A DNA stretch of 64,000 nucleotides from Channa striata (GCA_033026295.1 CM065184.1:14201501-14265500), one strand, 5' to 3'. Shown: positions 13,371 through 23,609, counted from the first letter of the stretch. Notes: generated by a model from the letters alone, not told the origin. Translations and numbers: made by a program.

Positions 13371-13526
13371 CTTCCTGCACAGCCTGGAAGGGGTTGTTAG
13401 GCTCAATAAGTTTCACAGAGTGGGTGATTTTCTCGCTCTGCAGAATGTCGTCATTCAGACTCAGGTCTGATATGGCAAGTTGGAAAATCTCGTCATCTCT
13501 CACAGCGTTTTCCTCGAATATGGCAC
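13371..13526 (-). CDS. grid1: grid1 coding exon 2: start of the GluD1 amino-terminal domain (partial gene)
   Basis: This 156-base exon encodes 51 complete codons beginning AIFEENAVRDDEIFQLA and ending NNPFQAVQE, with split codons at both ends. It forms the first strand-helix unit of the bilobed, periplasmic-binding-protein-like extracellular domain. The choice of delta-1 over delta-2 rests on EENA near the start and DLSLNDDILQSEKIT in the middle, where delta-2 has diverged residues. The acceptor is TTCAACAG at 13534-13527, with a rather weak pyrimidine tract. The donor is GAAG|GTAAGCG (GT at 13370-13369). Both ends are phase 1, so skipping the exon would delete 52 codons without a frameshift. 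The residue after the exon should start with the G of an Ala codon, followed in the family by Cys, but exon 3 is not in this window. Human GRID1 is nearly identical here, differing mainly by conservative substitutions. Confidence 0.97.
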
Positions 13527-13737
13527 CTGTTGAACGAAATAACCATAACTTACTTATTTGGGAACTAAGCAAAACACGAGGGAGCCACGGCACAGACTTC
13601 CTAAGAGTGTCATTTGTCCACAGTCTTACACACAGACATGGATTATGGTGCGTGAATGTAACTTTTATCATGTGGGGATTATTGAGCTGTGCGGGCTCCA
13701 CGATTTCAGCACCTCGGAGAGCGACGCGGCCGCTTCC

Positions 13738-13760
13738 CACACACACACACACACACACAC
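13738..13760 (+). repeat. (CA)n microsatellite upstream of grid1 exon 2
   Basis: A 23-base (CA)n tract on the plus strand, (GU)n in the grid1 pre-mRNA, 212 bases before the exon 2 acceptor. Confidence 0.95.
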
Positions 13761-14050
13761 TGACGAATGGAGCAGCCACGTCCATTAGATCAATGACTCT
13801 CTGCCCAATAAGCATTAAAGGCCTCGTGTGTGGGAGGTGAAGCTGAGCTGTCTCCTGTCTCCCCCTCCCCTCGCCTCCCCTCCCTCTTTTCTCCTCTGTT
13901 TATCAAAATGGCATCAGCTACGACTGGGAGACGTGCGTTTATCAGGGGGAAAGGAGACGTCCGGTCGGGCATCACCTGGACGGAGTCCCGCTGCTGTTTG
14001 AAGCCGGTGACGGAGCACCTGCTGCTCGCCAGACTGTTGCAGTAAACTGT

Positions 14051-14137
14051 GAGCAGCAGCAGCAGCGGCAGCGGCGGTGGAGGAGGAGGAGGAGGAGGAG
14101 GAGGAGGAGGAGATGGAGGAGGTGGTGGAGGTGGAGG
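14051..14137 (+). repeat. trinucleotide tract (GCA/GGC then GGA/GGT)n in grid1 intron 1
   Basis: Runs of AGC and GGC units are followed by about ten uninterrupted GGA units, then mixed GGA and GGT. The G-rich strand is the template strand of grid1, so the pre-mRNA carries (UCC)n. The ORFs here translate as polyglycine or polyproline and are artefacts of the repeat. Confidence 0.9.
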
Positions 14138-14593
14138 ATCACCAGGACAAAATGTGTCCACAGTGACACTGACGTTCCTATCTGAGATCCTAAGTTCAGT
14201 CCCTATAAGCATGTGCGTGACTGTGTGCGTTAAAGCAGGCAGGTGTTGAGCGGGGGTGTGCGGGAATCATACATGTGCAATATTTCCAAACTACCAAACG
14301 GAATGAAACGCGGTGTCTGAGGGCAGACGCCGGATGAGAAAGCGGAGCCCGTGTGTGGAAGAAGAAGCCTGCTGTGGTTTGAAGTTGGAGCACAAAGAGG
14401 CTCTATGCGCTGTGCATCTCCAACCAAACTCCACTCACATTCCCTCCGTCTCCGCGTTGACATTGCAGTCACGTTCCGGGGAAAGTTGAGGCTCGTCGGC
14501 TCAGACTAGAGGCAGCTCGCTCTAAAAAAAGCCTCGGCAATTTGGCGATTGAACATCAATTTCGTCAAAGCTTCACAACCCCCTCCACCACCA

Positions 14594-14614
14594 CCCCACC
14601 CCCACCCCCTCCCC
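14594..14614 (-). other. G-quadruplex motif on the coding strand of grid1 intron 1
   Basis: On the minus strand this reads as four G runs of 4, 5, 5 and 4 separated by single bases (A, T, T). This fits the strongest class of intramolecular quadruplex consensus, with one-base loops. It lies about 277 bases inside intron 1, on the non-template strand, so it is present in the pre-mRNA and would be exposed in an R-loop. More GGT units follow on the same strand at 14582-14593. Confidence 0.75.
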
Positions 14615-14890
14615 TGAAACAGGCCTCGGTGCTCGGTGCAATCCGCGTCTTCGAACACAGAAATGCAATTTAGAGCTTTAGACAAGGCGACGTCAGCAAA
14701 ACGGCCTGATGTGAACAACGGTGATACACGGCGAGAAAAGGTCAGAGACACGCAGCAACTTTTTAAGTCGCCCGAGAGTCAGAGTGTTGCCTGAAACGCA
14801 GGCTGCGAGTCATCCCGCCCTCCGACCAACGCCGCGTTCTCCGTCCCACCTGTCCAGACGCCGGGCGCCGGGCTTCCGTCGGACGCTTAC

Positions 14891-14969
14891 CGATGTGTAT
14901 GATGGAGTCCGCTCTGGCCGAATGGCACTGCAATATCCACAGGGAAAGGCAGATCAACAGCAACTCCAT
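14891..14969 (-). CDS. grid1: grid1 coding exon 1: signal peptide and start of the GluD1 amino-terminal domain (partial gene)
   Basis: This exon starts the delta-1 ionotropic glutamate receptor, a postsynaptic membrane protein that organises synapses by binding cerebellins and neurexins through its amino-terminal domain. It reads from the ATG at 14969-14967 for 26 codons plus one base. It encodes a hydrophobic signal peptide (MELLLICLSLWILQCHS), then ARADSIIHI, and the first base of a Gly codon. The RADSIIHIG block is the mature N terminus shared by delta receptors. Signal cleavage probably falls after ARA, which is inference. The exon ends at a strong donor, ATCG|GTAAGCG (donor GT at 14890-14889), in phase 1. 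The start is well defined: an in-frame TGA lies at 14981-14979, 12 bases before the ATG, and the start context has G at -3 and G at +4. The codon split across the junction, G|GT, restores Gly when joined to exon 2. Fish may carry two copies (grid1a and grid1b); I cannot tell which this is. Confidence 0.96.
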
Positions 14970-14995
14970 GTCGGGCTTTCAGCGAGGTGGCTCAT
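14954..14995 (-). other. short upstream ORF overlapping the grid1 start codon
   Basis: An ATG at 14995-14993 lies 26 bases before the grid1 ATG and opens 13 codons (MSHLAESPTWSCC) ending at TGA 14956-14954. It is in a different frame and runs past the main start, so ribosomes that use it cannot simply reinitiate at the grid1 ATG. Its context is poor (T at -3, A at +4), which would favour leaky scanning. It matters only if the transcript starts upstream of 14995, which is likely but not shown. Confidence 0.55.
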
Positions 14996-15052
14996 CCAAG
15001 CTCTGCCCTGCTGTCCTACACTGTCCAAACGGAGGAACCAGAGGAACCAAAG

Positions 15053-15054
<2 letters not shown>

Positions 15055-15094
<40 letters not shown>
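15055..15094 (+). repeat. A40 homopolymer upstream of the grid1 start
   Basis: Forty consecutive A on the plus strand, about 86 bases upstream of the grid1 ATG. On the gene strand this is a T tract, U in RNA if it lies in the 5' UTR. Homopolymers of this length are unstable in replication and error-prone in sequencing, so the exact count is uncertain. It may be the tail of a lost retroelement insertion, though no element body is recognisable beside it. Confidence 0.9.
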
Positions 15095-15096
<2 letters not shown>

Positions 15097-15390
15097 TGCT
15101 CCAAAGCCAGTGAAAGGAGAACCGCGGTCCGCCTCCTGCTAGACCAGAGCCGCATAAAAAGCAGCAGAAATTACGCACAATTCGTGTCGTCTCTTAAACC
15201 AACAGAAAGAAGAGGAGCCGACCGCAGGAAGGTGGGCTGGAAAAGACGGGAACCCGAGGTGAGACTGCAAAGACAGGTAGCCCGGTGAGAGAGACCGGCG
15301 TTCCCTCTCTCACTCTCGCCTCTCTCCCTGCGCTCCGGCGTCTAAAGCGTGGCAAGCAGCAAAAACTGCGGAGGAGGGACACCCCTCCAA

Positions 15391-15392
<2 letters not shown>

Positions 15393-15426
<34 letters not shown>
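15393..15426 (+). repeat. (AC)17 microsatellite in the grid1 promoter region
   Basis: An uninterrupted AC repeat within the CpG-rich zone, about 424 bases upstream of the grid1 ATG. Alternating purine-pyrimidine sequence of this kind can adopt Z-DNA. Confidence 0.95.
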
Positions 15427-15429
<3 letters not shown>

Positions 15430-15808
15430 TCAGTCCTGTCTCCACCACGTGATTGCAGAGACTTCACGACTCGGCTGCTGTCCCGGCAAACCGGGTAGAA
15501 ATGATTTGGACCAGCCGGAGAAAGACGCTCGCAGAGGCGAGAACTGAACACATGACTCGAGATGACAAGAGGTGGAAAACTGACAAAGTCGACGCGCCTT
15601 TTCCGGAAGGAAAGAGAGAGAGAGAGACAGACGCCAACACGGGGACTGGCTGTGAGCATCTACTTTTGTAGAAGTTGGCGTTTTCGGGAAATGTTTGCGG
15701 CTGCCGAGCAGCTCAGACGCGGTTTTTACGCACGTCACCGGTGGCGGAGCGCGGCCGATGTGGCACAGAGCAGGATTTACGCGCCGGCGAGGGGCTGATG
15801 GATGAGGG

Positions 15809-15825
15809 GACAGACAGACAGACAG
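15809..15825 (+). repeat. (GACA)n short tandem repeat
   Basis: About four GACA units in the CpG-rich region upstream of grid1. Confidence 0.8.
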
Positions 15826-16032
15826 AAGCCACACCGCCCGGCTGAACCCGGAGAAGAGCTGGACGGTGAAAGCCTCTTGGCAGAGGAAGAAAAAACCCGA
15901 AGCGATTTAATCGATTAACTGCCGCTATTTTAATGGCGGGGGTTGTGGAACTGTGCTTAAATACAGGGGAAAATGCTTCTCTGTGAATCACATTTTCGTC
16001 GCTTCATGCCTGGCGTGTGCACAGCTGTAAAT

Positions 16033-16059
16033 AAGAAGAAGAAGAAGAAGAAGAAGAAG
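16033..16059 (+). repeat. (AAG)9 microsatellite
   Basis: Nine AAG units at the upstream edge of the CpG-rich zone. Confidence 0.9.
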
Positions 16060-17840
16060 TCGTGGAAAGGACGGACTTTCCGGATGGGCATGATCTTACA
16101 ATTAAAGGATATTTCTCGTGACTGCAATGAAAACGGAAATATCTCTTAATTGTTTGGTTAGGTCTGTCAGAGGCGCGAACTTTGACGGACGGCTCCTCCA
16201 CTGAAGCGCACAGGGAGAAGCCACCTGTGGAGTCTCTCCTCCCAGGACATCTCCGCATCCAAGTGATGCTTCACACGCCCGGCTGCCCACTTGGAAGAAA
16301 CTCAGGAGACCCCCGTCACTGTCATGTCACCGTTCTGCGTCTCGTTTTCACTGCAGGCTTCCAAAGTTGTTGTCAAATCACACACCACCCCTACCGGCCA
16401 CCTGTGGAGTCTGCAGCCGTGTTTGCGCCAAATGAGCCGCTGTCTGTGGCACGATTCGAGCCATATTTTATTTTATGACGGACAGTGATTATGCGATAGG
16501 CTGCTCATTTCAAAATAAAAGGCTAAAGCGGAAGCCCAAGGGTCTCTACAACACACTGCACTACACTGTAGACCAAACTGTGGCCCCCATATTCAGCAGC
16601 AGCGTGAATGTCCAACTTCATATGAAGTGAGGATGAATTATTGCTTTAATCCCAATTAAAGCTCACATAACACAGTAGATCATTGCAATTTCATTGCAGG
16701 GGGATTCAATTGAAGTATTAACATTTGGCTTTTGAGCTGACAGACACCACAAATACTACAAAAATGATCACATGCCAGCAGAGGAATTAATCTCTTGATT
16801 TCATTGATCTGTGAAGATTCTATCAATAAATTATTAATTTCACCCGGTGGCTAAAATGGCATTTGGCACAGGTCTTACAACAACCTTTTTCATTGTGATT
16901 GCTTGTCTTTATTATCCCTGTATGTAATGCAAATCTGACATTTATCTTTCTTTTCTGTTTGGGCGAGAGTAAGGGCATGTTGTGCAACATGTAGAAAATC
17001 TGCTGAAGAATAATACAAATTGTGCCATTTTGACTAACGTACTGTGTAAGCTGCAATGACATTTTATGCGTTTAAGATGCTGAAGAATATTAAAACAAAT
17101 GTATGTTGTAAATAAATGTGATGCACAACCTTTAAAAATATACTGTCAAGGTGACAACAGATTCACAGGTGAGCTGTGGTGGAACAAGCCTGCATATTAA
17201 AAATACGCAAATAGAAAAAATAAATCTTGCTCTCTTGTCCTACGTTAGGCACTGCAAGTACCAAATCGGCATGTTTGAAATAAAGTAATAATTACTCTCC
17301 TTATTTATTATATAGCTATTTGAATGAATAGCTGTGTGTTTTGCACTTGCAATAGGTGAGTTCAATGCATTTGTAAGTAGATTTAATATGATGGAGGGAA
17401 TACCTTTTCATGGAAAGTAGGCCATCCACTGGATAATCACCCATTTATGGATTCATTATGCAGTTGAGTCATGCCTGCTCTGTTTTTGGTCCCCAAATAT
17501 TGCCTGCTGATCAGTTCCAAATTTTAACAATCACTGGCATCTGTCAGCGTTTTGTTCCTTCAGTTCAAATTGTGGAGTGCACCTCACGGACCGCCATGGG
17601 TGTCAACGTGCGTTAGTCTCAAAAGGGCTGCAAACACTCACCGAGACATTGGCGGGTAGGTCACACCTGCTCTCAGCGACGGAGGTGGAATTTCATTGTC
17701 ACACAAACCCGAGTCGTTAACGTTTATAGCTATGAGCAATGAAGGCAAAAGGAAGGAGTTTGACTGATGCAGACTGTCCCATGCACAAATATCAAAGCCT
17801 ACCTCAATCATAAACACACTCATTAAAAGCCTATTCTTCT

Positions 17841-17866
17841 TTGATAAACTAATTTGATAAACTAAT
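17841..17866 (+). repeat. 13-bp tandem duplication
   Basis: TTGATAAACTAAT occurs twice in direct succession. It looks like a simple local duplication. Confidence 0.9.
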
Positions 17867-20610
17867 TTTCCCTTCCCTTCCTAAATAATACACTTTTCTG
17901 AGCAAACATCTACGGCGCAGGCAAAGCTCGGCAGGATTAATTGTTTTTATACAATGGCGTCTTTGTGCTCTGGGTCCTCAGTTTCGTCTGATGAGTCCCA
18001 TCTCTCAGTTTAATCTTAAATCCTGTTCTTCTGCATGACTGGGGGCTGTGCACACGGCCGCCTGTAAAATGATTACGTCTTACAGTGTAACACACACACC
18101 TTGTTCATGCCGAGCCGGTCTCTGTCTTCCATTGATTCGTACTGTTATTATTGCTCTTCTTTTTCCACAGCATCTGCTTTTGACTCAAAGCCGAGAAACC
18201 TCCATTCAAAACCGGTGATTCTTACTGACTAACTGTGGCGTAGGGTTTGCCCTCTTTCTTGAGCATGGAGCCGTGATTTTATAACTAGAGATGCTCTGTA
18301 GACAGAGTCTGAGTTTAATCACTTCATTAGCTTTTAGCCTAACATATCCACGGTCTAGAGGAAGGAGCGGACAGAGCCAGAAGCATTCAGTCAAACGTAC
18401 TGTAGCTCAACGTAATTAAACCAGTTACTGCAGCAGTTGTCTGGCACACGCACAGTATGTTAGTGTTGCTTAGTATTACCAGCGAGATATCAATTCCAAA
18501 AGAAACATTTAGCGGCTATGCGACATTCATACAGAGGACACTTGAATTTTAGGCGATGGTCGAAGGACTCTGTCCCATGGACTCTGTCCCATGCAGCTGG
18601 CTCTGTCCACACCATTGTGGTCCTGGATGTAGTTATACGAGGCCTCTGCACCAATTTGGAAGAGGGTTAAAGCTCAGACAAGTTGAAAATCCATTCATGT
18701 TAAGCAGAAATGTGCCGGGAATAGCAATACGTGTCTGCAGCACTAGAGGTGAATAAGCAAGACTCTCTCTTCCAAATACACAGCCTGAGGTAACATTATA
18801 GATTAATCATGTTATGGGCGAATAAGCGCAACCTCCATCACAGGCGCGGAATTTCAATGAGTGAATTGTTGACTAGCCTCATCATTATACATTTCAACAT
18901 TACACCATGCTGAGCGTTAGTGAAATATGAAGCAAGTAATAAATATCTAAATGATTATAGAAAGTACATATGGAGAAATAGAAGCTTTGAAACAATGGAA
19001 AATGTATGTAGGTCTGTCCGTGTCACCCCAGGGCAAAGAATGTTTGACAGCTGCCAGAAGACAGGTTTTGTAAGTTTTCTGGTTTGAGACATAACTCCAG
19101 CTTCAGTCTTATTCAACAACCTTCAAAACATGGTGCTGCGCATTGATTGCAGGCTTGTTATGGTGCTGCATGTGTAATGGAGATACGTCCACACAAAGCC
19201 CAGACCCCACTCAGATGCACTTTATAGTTGACATTATTTCAGTAATGACTTCTATTATCAGAACCACATGTTTACAGATCGGGTCCAAAACTTTCCACAG
19301 CGGTTGCGTTTTGTATTCTCGTCTCACTCCCTTCTGTTCCGACAAAGAACAAATGCGGAAAAAAGAATTCTGAAAAATGTACTAAACAGCCTACAGAACA
19401 CACCGGTTGTATAATCCACTGTGGTTTGAGAAATGCAAAAAAGGTTGCTTTATGGATTTATTGTATGAGTCTGAGTGAAGCAGGCTGCTCCCGACAAGTG
19501 AGAAGAAGAAACAGCAGCTCTTCTACTGTTCTGCTGTTTTCTCTTTAACCTCTTCCTTAACCATGTGGCTTATCATCACTTCTCCGTGCAACTGGGAGTC
19601 GACTGGTGGTTACTCCTATTAAAAATAAAAGAAGAAGAGCACATGCCAGCTGTGGTCAGCGCGTTCTGTTTCTGCTGCCCTCAATTCCTTGTTTAGTCTA
19701 TGGGGAGACATACAGTGTGTTTACCTCTGCGCCTCTTTGTCTTTCTGATGAAAAATCTCACCAAATTTTAAAAAATTAATAAAGAAATAAACCAACTGCG
19801 GCTCGAGAAGCTGAAAGCTCCTGCTTGCGTTAATACAGATCATCTGGAAAATCTTCCCGTGAATTCCTAATGAAATAAAATCATGTTGTTGTAGCTAATA
19901 CGGCCTCCCTATTATCCAGCATTAGCAGGATCTGCAAAACACTAATTTTGCCTGGAGAGATGTTTACAATTTATAGACCTAATAGCAACTGCTCAGCCAT
20001 TTGTTTTGGGTGCCCCGAGCAGCGCTATTGAATCCAGTCCTTGTGTCAGCTACATTTCACTCCAGATGTGCCTGCAAGACAGTCATTAGTGGGTGAGGTT
20101 GTTTAAAGGGGACCCAATTAGAGGAAACACACTTAGAAATCCACCTGCAAAGTGGTACCCTTTTGCAAATGAGCACAACATCAAAATCCTTGGAGCATTT
20201 TTAGTTTTTAGGAGCAGGTCAGTCTGATTTATTATGGAATTCAGTATTAAAGGAGGACGACCAAAGGTAAGCCGACAACATGCAGTGAAGAGACGCACTG
20301 TCTGCCAAACACCTATTATTCCATTCATCCACATTTTGTAGCTCTACACCATTGAAATATCATCATATATCATATTTGTGAAACCCTTGAAATGATGGCA
20401 ATGAAAAACTGTACGGAGTGTGGTCCCGTAGCCATACACAAAATGTCACAGCTGTCCATTCACTGGATCGCACTCAACCCCACACAGAGCAGTGCTACGA
20501 GTTTGAGATCAAGAGGTAAGCACGAGAGATGACAGCCCGCACTTGCAGTCATTATTATTGTGTACAAAGGATGAATTCGTACAGATATTACTCTGCAGTG
20601 GGAGGGAGAA

Positions 20611-20633
20611 ACACACACACACACACACACACA
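20611..20633 (+). repeat. (AC)n microsatellite
   Basis: A short AC tract in the upstream flank. Confidence 0.93.
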
Positions 20634-20741
20634 GCACTGCTCCCAACAAGCTTGCTGTTTTTAATCTATTTATAATGATGTCAAGGTTAGGTTTCAGGGC
20701 TCTGGGAAGCCGGCCCGGTGTGGTGAACCAGCTAAGTGTCC

Positions 20742-20759
20742 CTCTCTCTCTCTCTCTCT
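20742..20759 (+). repeat. (CT)n microsatellite
   Basis: A CT tract within a broader pyrimidine-rich stretch (about 20740-20880). Confidence 0.9.
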
Positions 20760-21299
20760 GCCACTTTCTCCCTTTTCACCCTCTGTCACGCTGTCCCAGT
20801 CTCACTCTCTTTCATTCTTGTCCTCTCACGGCCATATTCACAGACTTGCTTGAAAGGTCTTTCCCTCTCTCATACTGCGAGCATACGGTGCAGATGACAA
20901 GAGTCTTAGTATTCAGATCAGTTCCTGGTCTTCTTCAAACTCTGTGGGGTCCTTCCCTTCCCTTTGGCCCCTAATCCAACTTTTTACAAGTTAAGGCTTT
21001 GAGACTAAAGACAAAATCTAACACTAGAGGCAGTACCAATATTAAACCAAATTGCATTTCTTCGCAGCGGCTCCAAATGTATGCTTTCCACTCCAATACT
21101 TGCGAAGCACATACTGATACTGAGTTACCACAGAGATATGCAGAAATATCCTCCTGCAGCCAGTCACCACTCACAGCCAAGATCTATTAACACCCTAGTA
21201 AATCTGTCACTTTCATACTGAAAATATGCAAGAATATGGCTCATTTCCTTATTTAAATTGTATTATATTTAAAAAAAAATCTGCGCAGTTATTACTGGC

Positions 21300-21430
21300 T
21301 TCCATATGGGTAATTATGCTTCAAATTTGGGGTAAGTGACTATCCTGGTGGCATCAGATTAATTAGAATGACATTTAATACTGTGGGCCTAGTCAGGGTC
21401 TATTGGATTAATTACTGTAATTGGCAGATG
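21300..21430. promoter_or_regulatory. candidate enhancer: three TAATTA sites at 49-bp spacing
   Basis: TAATTA, the palindromic core of paired and other homeodomain sites, occurs at 21311-21316, 21360-21365 and 21409-21414, exactly 49 bases apart each time. A TAATTG follows at 21418-21423. The surrounding sequence is non-repetitive. The position, 6.3 kb upstream of the grid1 ATG, would suit a neural enhancer, but conservation and activity are unknown. Confidence 0.3.
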
Positions 21431-23568
21431 ATATAGTCTGGTGTTGCAGGCCTGTTTCGTGAACTGTCACACTGCATTTGAAGACAAGGTGCCAACATTT
21501 TATGACACAAACACGACTAGAATAGAATATTATCTTATCGTGGGGGGGGCCTTCGATCGTAGTGGCTCCTGTGCTGGTACTAGTGACCATTTATTCCACA
21601 GGGACAGGTGCAGTACTGTATCACTGCAGTCTGCTCCTCCATTTCAATACAACGATCTCCTGTCTTCTCTGAACATAACATCAGTCAACGAGAGAATGTA
21701 ACCGCTGGCAGGTTTGTTTTAGCGACAAAAAATATAAGGGTAATTTACTTTTACACCTGCACAAAGCAGGGTGCTTGCAAAAGTGGATTAAAAATATAAA
21801 AAATCAAAGCCGCCATTAGATTTTGAACTTGACCCCTACAAGTGTCATCAGGCTGTAACTACCAGGTGCATGTAATGTGCAATTGTTGTTATAAATGAGT
21901 GTTCGGCAAGTCCAGACTGAGATCACTGTGATGATACAATAACTGCCACGCTACAGGGACGGCCCAGTCGCTCATCCCGATGTTTGTGTTCTCCTGCCTG
22001 GCGTTCAACCACACTTTAACAGTTTATGTGGACAAATACTGACTTTCGCTTCTTTATTTGCTAATAAAGTGGATCTCTGTCTGAGCTTCTCTCCTGGTGC
22101 TCATTTTCATCTCCAAGCCATGATCACGTCCTACACATCCTACTCCGGTCCATCTGCAATATTGACTACACTGTGACTCTGAGGACTGTGTGGCTGCTCA
22201 TTTTGGTTCAGTCTTATTTATAAAAAGAGCAGATAAATAATAAAACCTAACACTGGGTACTTGTACTGCATTGCTGCCATTTTTTAAATCTCTTTCTTAC
22301 TAGTCACTTTGCAATGTTGATTCGTAGCTATGTAAGATTTAACACAAGTGCCTTCACAAGCTGACCAGCACACACTATAATAATGTGGGATCAATGAACT
22401 CCCGTTTAACTTTGAATGAATGCTGCATGCTTCGGGCTCCTGATGAGCATGAAAATATCACAACTGAGAGACGCAGAAAGCTCCAAAGTGCATGTTTTAG
22501 CTGAAGTGAAACATAAGCGTTCAGAAATGGAAACAATTTGAAATAAAACACATGCATTATGGGACATTTCATAAACCTTCTCGTCCCATCCAATCATTTT
22601 GTTATGAGACACCATCTCGTGTGCAGGACAGCAGAGATATGAGGGTGATTGTGAATGTATTGCTGTTAATAAAACAGATTGAAAAATTGCGTGTGACCAT
22701 GGGTGTCTTGTGTTTTTGGCCTGCCGCAGGCTTTTTGTAGGAGGATAATATTTTATGTTGTCTCCATGTCTACCTTGGCTGCGGGCAACTTACCTCTTGC
22801 TGACAGATGATAACAGCATTTATTCACAATGACAGTGACAGGGAAATTGTGTGTGTGTGTATGGTCAGGGAAACATATTATTATGTGTGTGTGTAGGCTT
22901 GTGCATTTTTCATTTACACTTTTGCCCAGGAGGAATATCTGATTCAAAACAAATTCTGTGTTGGCAATTAAACTATAGCGTGTTTGTACCGAAGCACTGC
23001 GACAAGTACTTGATCACCATGCTGGGTAAATATTTTGGTTTAGTTTTAGCCACACTGTTGAACATAATCAATAACCCAAATAGATTTTCAATTTTGGTTT
23101 AAAATGGGCGAATTATCACCAGATAACAGTTTTATTTCTGTGCACTGTGATCAATCTATAGGGTAAACCTAAAATGACACACATTCAATGTCGAAGGGAA
23201 AATAAATCTCTGAGTTTTTGCAGCTCGAGTTTGTGTGCAAAGTAATCCCACAGAGGAAGTGTTAATTAATTATTAAATCGGCTGAAGAAAGCAGCGCATG
23301 TGTGTGGATGTTGCTAAGCAGCAAGAGAAATGGTCCAAAGGGTCTACCTTTCCCAACACCTCGCTGAGTCTTAACCCTTATTCGCTGTGTGAGAGCTTCC
23401 ACCTGCATTTTGTTTTTTTGTTGTTTGGCATGTTAACAGATTCTGTGTGTATGTGCATGTGTGTGTGAGAGGGTTTCAGCATCTTTAACCAACTCAGTAC
23501 TGAGTTCAGTGCTTCAACACATCTGAGTTTATTCTCTGGATGTGATGGACCCCAGCTGTTTCCAATCT

Positions 23569-23609
23569 TGTGTGTGTGAGTGTGTGTGTGTGGTGGTGTG
23601 GGTGTGTGT
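23569..23609 (+). repeat. imperfect (GT)n/(GGTGT)n tract
   Basis: GT repeats interrupted by GA and GG. Confidence 0.85.

Larger units (their letters stand above)
13527..14890 (-). other. grid1: grid1 intron 1
   Basis: This 1364-base intron is bounded by GT (14890-14889) and AG (13528-13527) on the minus strand. It contains a (GT)n tract in transcript sense near exon 2 (13738-13760), a pyrimidine-rich run on the plus strand at about 13853-13896, a GGA/GGT trinucleotide tract at 14051-14137, and a G-quadruplex motif at 14594-14614. The part nearest exon 1 is CpG-rich and belongs to the promoter island. Reading frames on both strands here, including polyglycine and polyproline ones, come from the simple repeats and are not genes. 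Confidence 0.93.
13900..16300 (-). promoter_or_regulatory. grid1: CpG-rich promoter and 5' UTR region of grid1
   Basis: CpG dinucleotides are frequent here, in contrast to the AT-rich, CpG-poor flanks, and the zone is centred on exon 1. This is the usual arrangement of a vertebrate CpG-island promoter. I see no convincing TATA box for the minus strand. A weak TATA-like ATAAAAAG lies on the plus strand at 15154. The transcription start cannot be placed from sequence. The 5' UTR must include bases just above 14969 and may extend through the 40-base A tract (U in the transcript) and further. Several simple repeats interrupt the island: A40, (AC)17, (GACA)n and (AAG)9. The limits given are estimates by eye. 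Confidence 0.7.

Noticed and set aside
13346..13840. 164-codon plus-strand frame over grid1 exon 2
   Set aside because: It is the antisense of exon 2 plus a CA repeat. The minus strand has clear GluD1 sequence with correct splice sites.
13790..14249. Polyproline and polyglycine frames in intron 1
   Set aside because: They are produced by the GGA/GGT repeat and have no splice or domain support.
15151..15165. TATA-like ATAAAAAG on the plus strand as a divergent promoter
   Set aside because: A single weak motif, with no plus-strand gene recognised downstream.
14954..15178. 74-codon minus-strand frame with a polyphenylalanine stretch
   Set aside because: Its apparent start is GTG and most of it is the U40 tract. 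Only the ATG at 14995 near its end is a credible upstream start.
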